Part shown: piece after piece, positions 24,220 through 30,936 of the stretch
Layout of the letters: each line of letters opens with the position of its first letter
Position numbering within the stretch: position 1 is the first letter of the stretch
DNA from: Chloroflexota bacterium
Lineage (GTDB): Bacteria; Chloroflexota; UBA6077; JACCZL01
DNA length: 34,104 nucleotides
Assembly: GCA_020850535.1 (NCBI GenBank)
Contig: JADZEM010000092.1
Span: 1 to 34,104 of the forward strand
Direction: 5' to 3'
Translations under genes and position numbers: made by a program
The notes under the pieces: generated by a model
What the model was told of the DNA's origin: nothing
The model's input: only the letters and a program-made list of their open reading frames with translations
The model's database searches: none

Positions 24220-25692
24220 ATGCGGCTGGCTGCACTCGGGCTGGCTCACGAGACGAACACATTCTCCAGGGTGCTTGCGGACCTGGAGATGTGGGAAGTG
24301 TTGCGCGGCGACGAGCTGCGGCAGAAGCACGCGACGGCCACCACGACCCTGGCCGGCTACTTCTCGGCCAGCCAGAAGCTCGGCTTCGAGATCGTGCCGC
24401 TGATCTTCGCCACCACCGGCCCCATCGGGATCATCACGCGGCGGGCGTTCGACATCCTGGTGGACGAGATGCTCCAACTGTTGCGGGACAACGGCCCCTG
24501 GGACGGCGTCCTGCTGGCCCAGCACGGGGCTGCCGTCTCCGACGAGTTCCCCGACGCCGACGGCGAGATCGTGCGGCGGGTGCGCGAGGTGGTCGGGCCG
24601 GACGTGCCGATCGGCGTGAACTTCGACATGCACGCCAACGTCACCCAGAAGGTGATCGACCACAGCACGGTCACAGTGGTCTACGCCACCAACCCGCACC
24701 TGGACGCCAAGGAGCGGGCCGAGGAGTGCGCCGAGCTGATCGTCCGGACCATCAAGGGCGAGATCACCCCGGTCCAGGTGCTGGAGATGCCGCCGCTGGT
24801 GGTCAACATCATCAAGCAGTACACCGGCGAGGAGCCGATGAAGGGCATTGTCGAGACGATGCCGGAGATGATGCGGCGGCCGGGCATCCTCTCGGTCAGT
24901 ATCGCGGAGGGGTATCCGTACGCCGACGTCGAAGAGATGGGCATGAGCTTCCTGGCCATCAGCGACGGCGACCGTGAGGTGGCGCAGTCGGCGGCCCGCG
25001 CCATGGCCGATGTGGCCTGGGAGCGCAAGGAGGCCCTTCAGGGCGACATCCCGTCGATCGCCGAGGCGCTCCAGTACGCCGACGCCCAGCCCGAAGGCCC
25101 GATTGTGCTGATGGACGTGGGCGACAACATCGGGGCGGGGTCGTCGGCGGACTCGACGTTCCTGCTGGCCGAGGCGAAGCGGCTCGGCATTCGCGGCTAC
25201 CTCCAGACCCTCTACGACCCGGAGGCGGTAGGCGACTGCGTCGAGGTAGGCGTTGGCTCGAAGATCACGATGACGGTCGGCGGCAAGACGGATGACATGC
25301 ACGGCGAGCCGGTCATGGTGACGGGGACGGTCCGTGCGATCTCGGATGGCCTGTTCGAGGATCCGCTGCCGACCCATGGCGGCTGGCGCTTCTTCGACGG
25401 CGGAACCTCGGCGGTGCTGGAGACGACGGACGGCCACACCATCCTGCTGACCAGCAAGCGCGTCGGGAACACCAGCCTGGAGCAGATGTATTCGGTGGGG
25501 ATCGACCCGGCCCGCTACCGCGTGGTCATCGCGAAGGGCGTCGTGTCGCCCCGCCCGGCCTACTCGCGGGTGGCGAAGGAGATCGTGCTCGCCGACACGC
25601 CGGGCGTCACGACGACGAACCTCGGGTTCTTCGCCTACCGCAACCGCCGCACGCCGCTCTATCCGTTCGAGCTGGAGACGCCGTATCCGTGA
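24220..25692 (+). CDS. M81 family (MlrC/microcystinase C-like) metallopeptidase
   Basis: This 490-residue protein matches the M81/DUF1485 family in length and motifs: HETNTFS at 10-16, LLAQHGAAVSD with His102, the metal-site-like motif NFDMHAN with Asp136 and His138, then DVGDNIGAGSSADST and FFDGGTSAVL in the C-terminal half. MlrC, the named member, cleaves linear breakdown products of microcystin, but most members have unknown small-peptide or amide substrates. There is no signal peptide, so it acts in the cytoplasm. Start ATG 24220 follows GGGGAGGA at 24204-24211. A Dpp/Opp-type import system lies just downstream on the opposite strand, which suggests peptide import and breakdown, by context only. 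Confidence 0.9.
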   Translation: MRLAALGLAHETNTFSRVLADLEMWEVLRGDELRQKHATATTTLAGYFSASQKLGFEIVPLIFATTGPIGIITRRAFDILVDEMLQLLRDNGPWDGVLLAQHGAAVSDEFPDADGEIVRRVREVVGPDVPIGVNFDMHANVTQKVIDHSTVTVVYATNPHLDAKERAEECAELIVRTIKGEITPVQVLEMPPLVVNIIKQYTGEEPMKGIVETMPEMMRRPGILSVSIAEGYPYADVEEMGMSFLAISDGDREVAQSAARAMADVAWERKEALQGDIPSIAEALQYADAQPEGPIVLMDVGDNIGAGSSADSTFLLAEAKRLGIRGYLQTLYDPEAVGDCVEVGVGSKITMTVGGKTDDMHGEPVMVTGTVRAISDGLFEDPLPTHGGWRFFDGGTSAVLETTDGHTILLTSKRVGNTSLEQMYSVGIDPARYRVVIAKGVVSPRPAYSRVAKEIVLADTPGVTTTNLGFFAYRNRRTPLYPFELETPYP

Positions 25693-25719
25693 CGTTGGCC
25701 GGGCGATCCGTCAGGACGG

Positions 25720-26190
25720 CTATCCCTCGCCGTCGGTCTCGATCTGGATTTCCTGCCAGGAGCGCGCCTCGACAAACCGCGCGAGGTGCCGCGCATTCGT
25801 CGTCACGACTATCACTGGTTGCCCAATCTCTTCTGAGAACAACCGCACCTGTGCCGCCAGAATCACATCAATGTCGAGGGCAGCGGGGTCGGCAGTTGGG
25901 AGACCAGTTCGACGCGCTTCTGCCCACAGGTCGGCGGCTCTCAGCATGACCCCTCGTGTGATCCGAAGGAACTGCGACCACGCAATGAAGCTGTCCAGGC
26001 GGGCGATGCTCCTGGTTGCCTGGATGCGGACAAGTTCGCGGCGGACCTCATAGTCGCATACCTCTGAGACCAGAACACGGTGTCCTTGTTGGATGGCGCC
26101 GTCCAGCCAGCGCTGGAAACGCCGCGTCTCGGTCGTGGCCAGTGGATTGACCGCCATTCCCAGCGGCCCACTGTCAAGCGCCAGAATCAT
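25720..26190 (-). CDS. PIN-domain protein, probable toxin ribonuclease
   Basis: This 156-residue protein has the PIN-fold plan. Asp6 is in the opening strand (MILALDSGPLG), Glu48 in SEVCDYEVRREL, Asp106/Asp108 in ALDIDVILAAQ, and a final VVTTNARHLARF with Asn132. Those acidic residues hold the metal in PIN ribonucleases such as VapC. Its start overlaps the stop of the upstream gene by four bases (26187-26190), the usual coupling of antitoxin then toxin. The GC content looks a little lower than neighbouring genes, consistent with transfer. The RNA target is unknown. A housekeeping PIN role is less likely given the pairing. Confidence 0.8.
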   Translation of the reverse strand: MILALDSGPLGMAVNPLATTETRRFQRWLDGAIQQGHRVLVSEVCDYEVRRELVRIQATRSIARLDSFIAWSQFLRITRGVMLRAADLWAEARRTGLPTADPAALDIDVILAAQVRLFSEEIGQPVIVVTTNARHLARFVEARSWQEIQIETDGEG

Positions 26191-26498
26191 CCGCTCGCGC
26201 GCACCGCATCGTTTCGCTCGTAGCGATCATCGAGCGCGGCGCTGATGGCTTCCCAGGCGAGACGATGCTCATCCGGATCACCTTCAAGCATGGCTGCCAA
26301 CGAGGCCCGTTCCGATTCCATGCGCCGCGAACGCATGCTCTCGTTCTCTTCAAGATAGAACGACTCTGGGATCGCTGACATCCGCCAGTCCCGCTCAAGC
26401 CGAGTGAGGAACTCGTCGTGCATCCGCCCCTCGACCTCAAGCTCAGCTTCGGTCGCGTCTTGGCGTGAGTCTATCCGTCCAGAGTTCTCGGGCCACAT
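26187..26498 (-). CDS. Putative antitoxin of the PIN module, unrecognised family
   Basis: This 103-residue, strongly charged, probably helical protein has no DNA-binding motif that I can recognise. Its position is the argument: it lies directly upstream of the PIN gene, overlaps it by ATGA, and has the size of an antitoxin. Features are a central RMHDEFLTRLERDWRMSAIP and a C-terminal helix LAWEAISAALDDRYERND that could wrap the toxin. Start ATG 26498 has GGAG about nine bases upstream on the minus strand; the internal Met at 26423 is an alternative. It begins only 37 bp after the stop of the dppC-like gene, so read-through from the transporter operon is likely. Confidence 0.6.
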   Translation of the reverse strand: MWPENSGRIDSRQDATEAELEVEGRMHDEFLTRLERDWRMSAIPESFYLEENESMRSRRMESERASLAAMLEGDPDEHRLAWEAISAALDDRYERNDAVRASG

Positions 26499-26535
26499 CC
26501 GTCTCGCGCTCCGCAGGAATGATACGGCTTGCGGG

Positions 26536-27453
26536 CTACATGCCGCGCAGGTTCGGGTCGAGCAGGTCGCGGATGCCGTCGCCGAGCAGGTTCGCGCCGA
26601 GGACCGCCAGCGAGATCGCGATGCCGGGCATCGTCGAGATCCACCAGGCGTTGCTCAGGTAGTCGCGGCCCTCGGCCAGCATACGTCCCCACGAGGGCGT
26701 CGGCGGCTCCAGGCCCAGGCCGAGGAACGAGAGGCCCGATTCGAGCAGCAGCATCGTGGCAAGCTGTACCGTCGCCACCACGATGATCGGGGCGAGCGTA
26801 TTCGGCAGGATGTGACACGTCACGATCCGCCCGTCGCCAGCCCCCAGCGCCCGCGCCGCGCCGACGTAGTCCAGTTCTTTGAGCGAGAGCACGTTGGCGC
26901 GGACGGTCCGCGCGTAGATGACCCAGCCCGAGAGCGCCAGCACGCCGATCAGCGCCCCGAAGCTCCGCCCGACCACCGCGACGATGGCGATAGCCAGCAG
27001 GATGATCGGGAAGGCGAGCTGCACGTCCACGACGCGCATGATGATGTCGTCGGTCCTGCCGCCGACGTACCCTGAGATCAGGCCGGCCGTCACGCCGATC
27101 AGGCCCGACAGGACCACTGAGACGCCGGCCAGCATCAGCGAGAACTGCGCTCCGTAGAGCAGGCGGCTCAGGATGTCACGGCCCAGGTTGTCGCTGCCGA
27201 GGACGAAGCCGGACGCCGTGCCGAGGATGGCCGGCGGGCGCACGCGCGTCGAGAACCCAGGCTGCGTCGGATTGGCCGGCGCCAGGACCGGGGCCAGCAC
27301 GGCGGCGGCGATCAGCAGCACGAGCAGCGCGCCGCCGATCAGGATGGTCGGGTTGCGGCGCAACGCGCGACGCACGGCCCGCCATCGAGACGGCGCGATG
27401 CGGGCGCGGGAGGCGACGACCTCTGGAGTAGGTGTGGCTTCGACGGCGGTCAT
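26536..27453 (-). CDS. ABC-type peptide/nickel transporter permease, DppC-like
   Basis: This 305-residue inner-membrane protein has the DppC/OppC layout. An N-terminal cytoplasmic segment and first helix (~35-60) come first, then a loop with GSDNLGRDILSRLLYGAQFSL, and five further helices. The EAA-type cytoplasmic loop LDYVGAARALGAGDGRIVTCHILPNT would contact an ATPase. The end, GDGIRDLLDPNLRG, is typical. Start ATG 27453 overlaps the stop of the dppB-like gene (ATGA), which excludes the longer open frame. It works with the DppB-like partner to form the pore. No ATPase gene follows; a toxin/antitoxin-like pair does. The ligand is not readable; short peptides are the commonest. Confidence 0.9.
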   Translation of the reverse strand: MTAVEATPTPEVVASRARIAPSRWRAVRRALRRNPTILIGGALLVLLIAAAVLAPVLAPANPTQPGFSTRVRPPAILGTASGFVLGSDNLGRDILSRLLYGAQFSLMLAGVSVVLSGLIGVTAGLISGYVGGRTDDIIMRVVDVQLAFPIILLAIAIVAVVGRSFGALIGVLALSGWVIYARTVRANVLSLKELDYVGAARALGAGDGRIVTCHILPNTLAPIIVVATVQLATMLLLESGLSFLGLGLEPPTPSWGRMLAEGRDYLSNAWWISTMPGIAISLAVLGANLLGDGIRDLLDPNLRGM

Positions 27454-28370
27454 GAGTATCGAATCCGAGGATCGAGGACGGTATACGTCAGGTCTACCAG
27501 CAGGTTGATGACGATGAAGACGGCGGCCGCCAGGATCAGCACGACCTGGATGACGGGGAAGTCTCGGCGGAAGATGCTGTCCACCGCCAGCTTGCCGATG
27601 CCCGGCCACGCAAACACCGACTCGGTGATGACTGCGCCGCCGAGGAGGACGCCGATCTGCAGCCCGAGCACCGTCACGACGGGAATCGCAGCGTTCTTGA
27701 CCGCGTGCAGAAGGACCACCGTCCGCTCTGACAGCCCCTTGCTGCGCGCGGTGCGGACGTACTCCTTCCCCAGCACCTCCAGCATGCTCGACCGCGTCAG
27801 CCGGGCGACGAGCGCCGTCGGGTAGGCGGCGAGCGTGAGCGCGGGCAGGACGAGGTAGGCCGGGCTCTCGTAGCCAGAGGTTGGCAGCCAGCCGAGCAGC
27901 ACCCCGAACAGCAGGATCATCATGATCCCGAGCCAGAAGTTCGGGAGGGACTGCCCGAGTGCCGCCAGGAAGATGCTGCCGTAGTCAAAAATGGTGCGGT
28001 GGCGGGCCGCGGCCAGGATGCCGGCCGGCACGCCGAACAACACCGTCAGGGTGAAGGCCGCCAGCGCCAGGTGGATCGTCGGCCAGACACGCTCGGCCAC
28101 GACATCACGGGCCGGCGCGTTGAACTGGTAGGACTGGCCGAAGTTCCCCAGCGCGATGCTCTTCATGAAGACGCCGTACTGGACGTACAACGGCTCCTCC
28201 AGCCCCAGTTGCTCGCGGAGCTGGGCGACCTGGGCGTTCGACGCCCCTTCGGGCAGCAGCATCTTGGCAGGGTCGCCGGGCAGCACCCGCAAGATGCCGA
28301 ACACCACCAGCGACACGCCGAACAGCGTCAACGCCGAGTGGAGGATTCGTCTGAGTACGTATGCGCGCAT
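27450..28370 (-). CDS. ABC-type peptide/nickel transporter permease, DppB-like
   Basis: This 306-residue membrane protein has the DppB family order: an opening MRAYVLRRILHSALTLFGVS helix, an extracytoplasmic domain with EQLGLEEPLYVQYG and GNFGQSY, then five helices. The EAA loop reads EYVRTARSKGLSERTVVLLHA, and the protein ends LTYTVLDPRIRY. The start at ATG 28370 gives this standard N-terminus; an upstream Met (28418) would add 16 residues with no counterpart in the family. The preceding binding-protein gene ends 465 bp upstream, an unusually large gap filled by repeats (28463-28820). The permease may thus need its own promoter or depend on read-through. Confidence 0.92.
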   Translation of the reverse strand: MRAYVLRRILHSALTLFGVSLVVFGILRVLPGDPAKMLLPEGASNAQVAQLREQLGLEEPLYVQYGVFMKSIALGNFGQSYQFNAPARDVVAERVWPTIHLALAAFTLTVLFGVPAGILAAARHRTIFDYGSIFLAALGQSLPNFWLGIMMILLFGVLLGWLPTSGYESPAYLVLPALTLAAYPTALVARLTRSSMLEVLGKEYVRTARSKGLSERTVVLLHAVKNAAIPVVTVLGLQIGVLLGGAVITESVFAWPGIGKLAVDSIFRRDFPVIQVVLILAAAVFIVINLLVDLTYTVLDPRIRYS

Positions 28371-28462
28371 CCTGGTTTCCGCCCTCGCCGTCTGCCGCGC
28401 GGCCTGAACGGCGGCCAATGGTGCGCGCGGCCCGAAGCGTCACCGCCCGGGCCGCGCAGCAC

Positions 28463-28820
28463 AGGTGTGTCATCCCGACCGAAGCGAGGAACGAATCTCC
28501 TTGTTGTCGTCATCCCGACCCCATTCGGCACGCTCAGGGCCAGCTACGCGAGGAACGAGCACACCCCTCCGTCATCCCGACCGCGGCGCGGAACGAGCGG
28601 AGTGGTGGGATCTTCTCCTTCTGTGGCGTGAGGAAGATCCCTCGACTGCGTTCGCATGCTCACTTCGCTCGGGATCACGGTGGAGGGAGCATGCGAACGC
28701 CGCTCGGGATGACGAGGGGTGGCGCACGCTCACTCCGCTTGGGATGACGGTGGAGGGAGCACGCCTTGCCCTGAGCCTGCCGAATGGGCCACTCCGCTCG
28801 GGATGACGGGGCGGAGTGGG
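28463..28820. repeat. Cluster of degenerate GTCATCCCGA repeats in both orientations
   Basis: Three forward units of the form GTCATCCCGACC...GAGGAACGA (from ~28472, ~28512 and ~28573) are followed by four inverse units ending CGCT[CT]GGGAT[GC]AC (to ~28675, ~28711, ~28748 and ~28808). The whole could fold into long imperfect hairpins. It fills the gap between the binding-protein and permease genes, with no coding frame supported. The layout suggests repeated insertion of one dispersed element into its own copies. Confidence 0.75.
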
Positions 28821-28835
28821 CTTCAATGCCTTGTC

Positions 28836-30419
28836 CTAGCCGACGGTGACGTTGCTGAGCAGCACGTAGTAGTCGGGGCGCGCCTCGAAGCCGCCGACGC
28901 GATCCCGCGTGGCGTAGACCGCCGTGCTGTAGTACGGCCAGATGGTCGCCTCTTCATCGTCCCAGATGATCCGCTGCAGCTGCTCGTACTTCTGCTGCCG
29001 CACCGAGACGTTCGTGGAGCGCGCCTCGACCACCAGTTGCTCGACCGTCGGGTTGTTGTAGCGGCTCAGGCCAGCCGCGCCCTTCGCCGTGTACCACTGG
29101 CCGTAGTACCAGTCAGGGTCGTGCGGCATGTGCGCCCAGCCCGAGTAGAACATGTGGTAGGTGCCAGCCGTACGCGCCTCACGGGCAGCGGCGACCTCCA
29201 TCTCGCGGACGTTGACGGTGATGCCGACCTCGCCGAGCATCGCCTGGACCGCCTCGGCGATCTCCAGCTGCTTCGGGTACACGCCCTTCATCAGCACGAA
29301 GTCGATGGTCGCGCTGCTGATGCCGGCCTGGGCCATCATCGACTTTGCGCCGGCCGGGTCGTAGGTCTTGGCGCCGAGATTGGTGAAGCCAACCAGGCCG
29401 GGCGGCGTCGGGCAGGTGGCCGCCTGCGCGTACCCCAGGTGGAACTCGTTGATGATCGTGTCGCGGTCGATCGCCATGCTGATCGCCTTCCGCACGAACA
29501 CGTTGTCCACCGGCGGATTCTGCAGCTGGAACACCCACTGTTGCGTCTCGATGGCCGAGCGGGTCATCACCTGGACGCCCGAGCTGCCCATCAGCGTCGA
29601 GACCATGTCGGCGGGGATGCGGTCGATCACGTCGATCTCGCCGGCCCGCAGGCCGGCCACGCGGGTCGAGACCTCGGGGATGAACCGGTAGCGAACGGCC
29701 CCGACCTTCGGCGTGCCACTGACCCAGTAGCTCGGGTTGGCGACGAGGTCCACCACCTCGCCACGGGTCCAGCCGTTGAAGCGGTACGGGCCGGTGCCCA
29801 CGGGCCGCTCGAAGAAGGACGCCTCCTGGCCGGCAGCGCTGGCCGGGAGCATCCCGAGCATCGTCAGGTGCCCGAGCATCGCGCCGAAGGCGGTACGGGT
29901 GCGGATGATGACGCTGTACGGCCCCTCGGCCTCGACGCTGGTGATCTCGCCGAAGACCGAGTTCTTGATCAGCTTGGTGTCCGTCGCGACGCGGGTGATG
30001 CTGTAGACGACGCTGCTCGAATCGAACGGCGTGCCGTCGTGGAACATGACCCCCTGGCGCAGCCGGAAGCGCCAGGTCATGTCGTCGAGGATCTCCCAGG
30101 ACTCGGCCAGGGCGGGCACGAACTGGCTGTCGCCGGTCACGTCCACCAGCGGATCGAAGATGTGCCGTAGGACGGTCGTCGCGGAGATCGAGTAGTGATT
30201 CGCCGGGTCGAGGGTGAGCATCTGCTCGGACAGGCCAGCCGTGATCGACGCGCCACTCTGGAGCAGGACAGCCGCCGCGCGTGGCTGCGTGTCGAGTGTC
30301 GCGGCGGCGACGCGCCGCGGGACTTCGAGCCCCATCATGCCAACCGAGAGGCCGCCTGCCACGGCAGCTGCGCGTCCGAGGAACCCGCGTCGCGAAACCC
30401 GAGATGAGCCAGTGGTCAT
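28836..30419 (-). CDS. ABC transporter substrate-binding protein, DppA/OppA (SBP_bac_5) type
   Basis: This 527-residue extracytoplasmic protein has a twin-arginine signal at its N-terminus: SRRGFLGR at ~9-16, then a hydrophobic alanine/glycine-rich stretch to ~40. Family 5 features follow in order: LDPANHYSISATTVLRHIFDPL, ESWEILDDMTWRFRLRQGVMFHDGTPF, RPVGTGPYRFNGW, and VFVRKAISMAIDRDTI. Start ATG 30419 is preceded on the minus strand by GGGAGGG; a Met 20 residues upstream would bury the Tat motif. It should capture peptides or similar ligands and deliver them to the two downstream permeases. No lipobox Cys is evident, so retention may rely on an uncleaved Tat anchor. The ligand is unknown. 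Confidence 0.93.
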   Translation of the reverse strand: MTTGSSRVSRRGFLGRAAAVAGGLSVGMMGLEVPRRVAAATLDTQPRAAAVLLQSGASITAGLSEQMLTLDPANHYSISATTVLRHIFDPLVDVTGDSQFVPALAESWEILDDMTWRFRLRQGVMFHDGTPFDSSSVVYSITRVATDTKLIKNSVFGEITSVEAEGPYSVIIRTRTAFGAMLGHLTMLGMLPASAAGQEASFFERPVGTGPYRFNGWTRGEVVDLVANPSYWVSGTPKVGAVRYRFIPEVSTRVAGLRAGEIDVIDRIPADMVSTLMGSSGVQVMTRSAIETQQWVFQLQNPPVDNVFVRKAISMAIDRDTIINEFHLGYAQAATCPTPPGLVGFTNLGAKTYDPAGAKSMMAQAGISSATIDFVLMKGVYPKQLEIAEAVQAMLGEVGITVNVREMEVAAAREARTAGTYHMFYSGWAHMPHDPDWYYGQWYTAKGAAGLSRYNNPTVEQLVVEARSTNVSVRQQKYEQLQRIIWDDEEATIWPYYSTAVYATRDRVGGFEARPDYYVLLSNVTVG

Positions 30420-30741
30420 CCTGGTGCCCTCCCTCGCCGTCGAGCCGTCGTTCCCACTCGCGCACGGGGCGAGCGGCACGTCCTGGTCGAACGCCCTTTG
30501 TCCGACCGTCGGCTAACTGCCGACAGTATACGCGCGCACTCTTACCAGTGCTACCGCGCCCACGGGGCGCAGATGAGCGGCCCTCTTCCAGGAGAAACGC
30601 GGCTCTGCCCGCTACGATACGCACCCGCACGGCAGCTGTCCTCGGCGCTGTGCACAACCCTGACGGCGTTCCGTTTGGGGATGCTCGCGCCAGTTCTGGG
30701 CCGGCCTTGCCTGGGAGCGTCCCGACCGGTAGATTTGTGAT
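30420..30741. other. Divergent intergenic region upstream of the binding-protein gene
   Basis: No gene is supported in these 322 bp. On the minus strand TATACT (30530 down to 30525) is a candidate -10 box for the substrate-binding-protein gene. The part from 30600 to 30741 should hold the promoter of the plus-strand genes that follow; no clear boxes are seen. Confidence 0.45.
30525..30530 (-). promoter_or_regulatory. Candidate -10 box for the peptide-transporter operon
   Basis: Read on the minus strand the hexamer is TATACT, about 106 bp upstream of the ATG at 30419. It would give a leader of roughly 100 nt. No strong -35 match is present at 17 bp. Confidence 0.4.
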
Positions 30742-30936
30742 GTGGAATCGCCTGGGGTGGCGGAGCAGCGCGAGGGTGCCGGCGCGGTGGCTGAGGCCGC
30801 CGTCGAGGGGCTGACCACGTCTGCGCCGGCCAGCATGGTGGTGGCCGTACACGGCAACGGTGGCGGGGCGCACCGCTTCTCGCTGGTGACGCCCGCGATG
30901 CTGCCAGGACAACAGAAGGTGTACGGTCGTGAGTGA
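30742..30936 (+). pseudogene. Short frame resembling the N-terminus of an alpha/beta hydrolase
   Basis: The 64-residue translation contains VVAVHGNGGGAHRFSLVTP. This resembles the oxyanion-hole HG segment at the start of alpha/beta hydrolases, where a hydrophobic strand runs into HGxGG. The expected remainder (nucleophile elbow GxSxG, catalytic Asp and His) is absent: the frame stops at 30936, overlapping the next gene's GTG at 30929 by eight bases. It may be a truncated relic or a short translated leader coupled to the downstream gene. I see no second fragment in the other frames. The call rests on one motif. Confidence 0.35.

Noticed and set aside
28463-28820. Possible CRISPR array in the repeat cluster
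   Set aside because: The units are degenerate, vary in spacing and occur in both orientations. There are no uniform spacers and no cas genes.
30498-30740. Small plus-strand frame of 80 residues before the hydrolase fragment
   Set aside because: There is no ribosome binding site and no motif, and it runs across the likely promoter of the divergent transporter operon.
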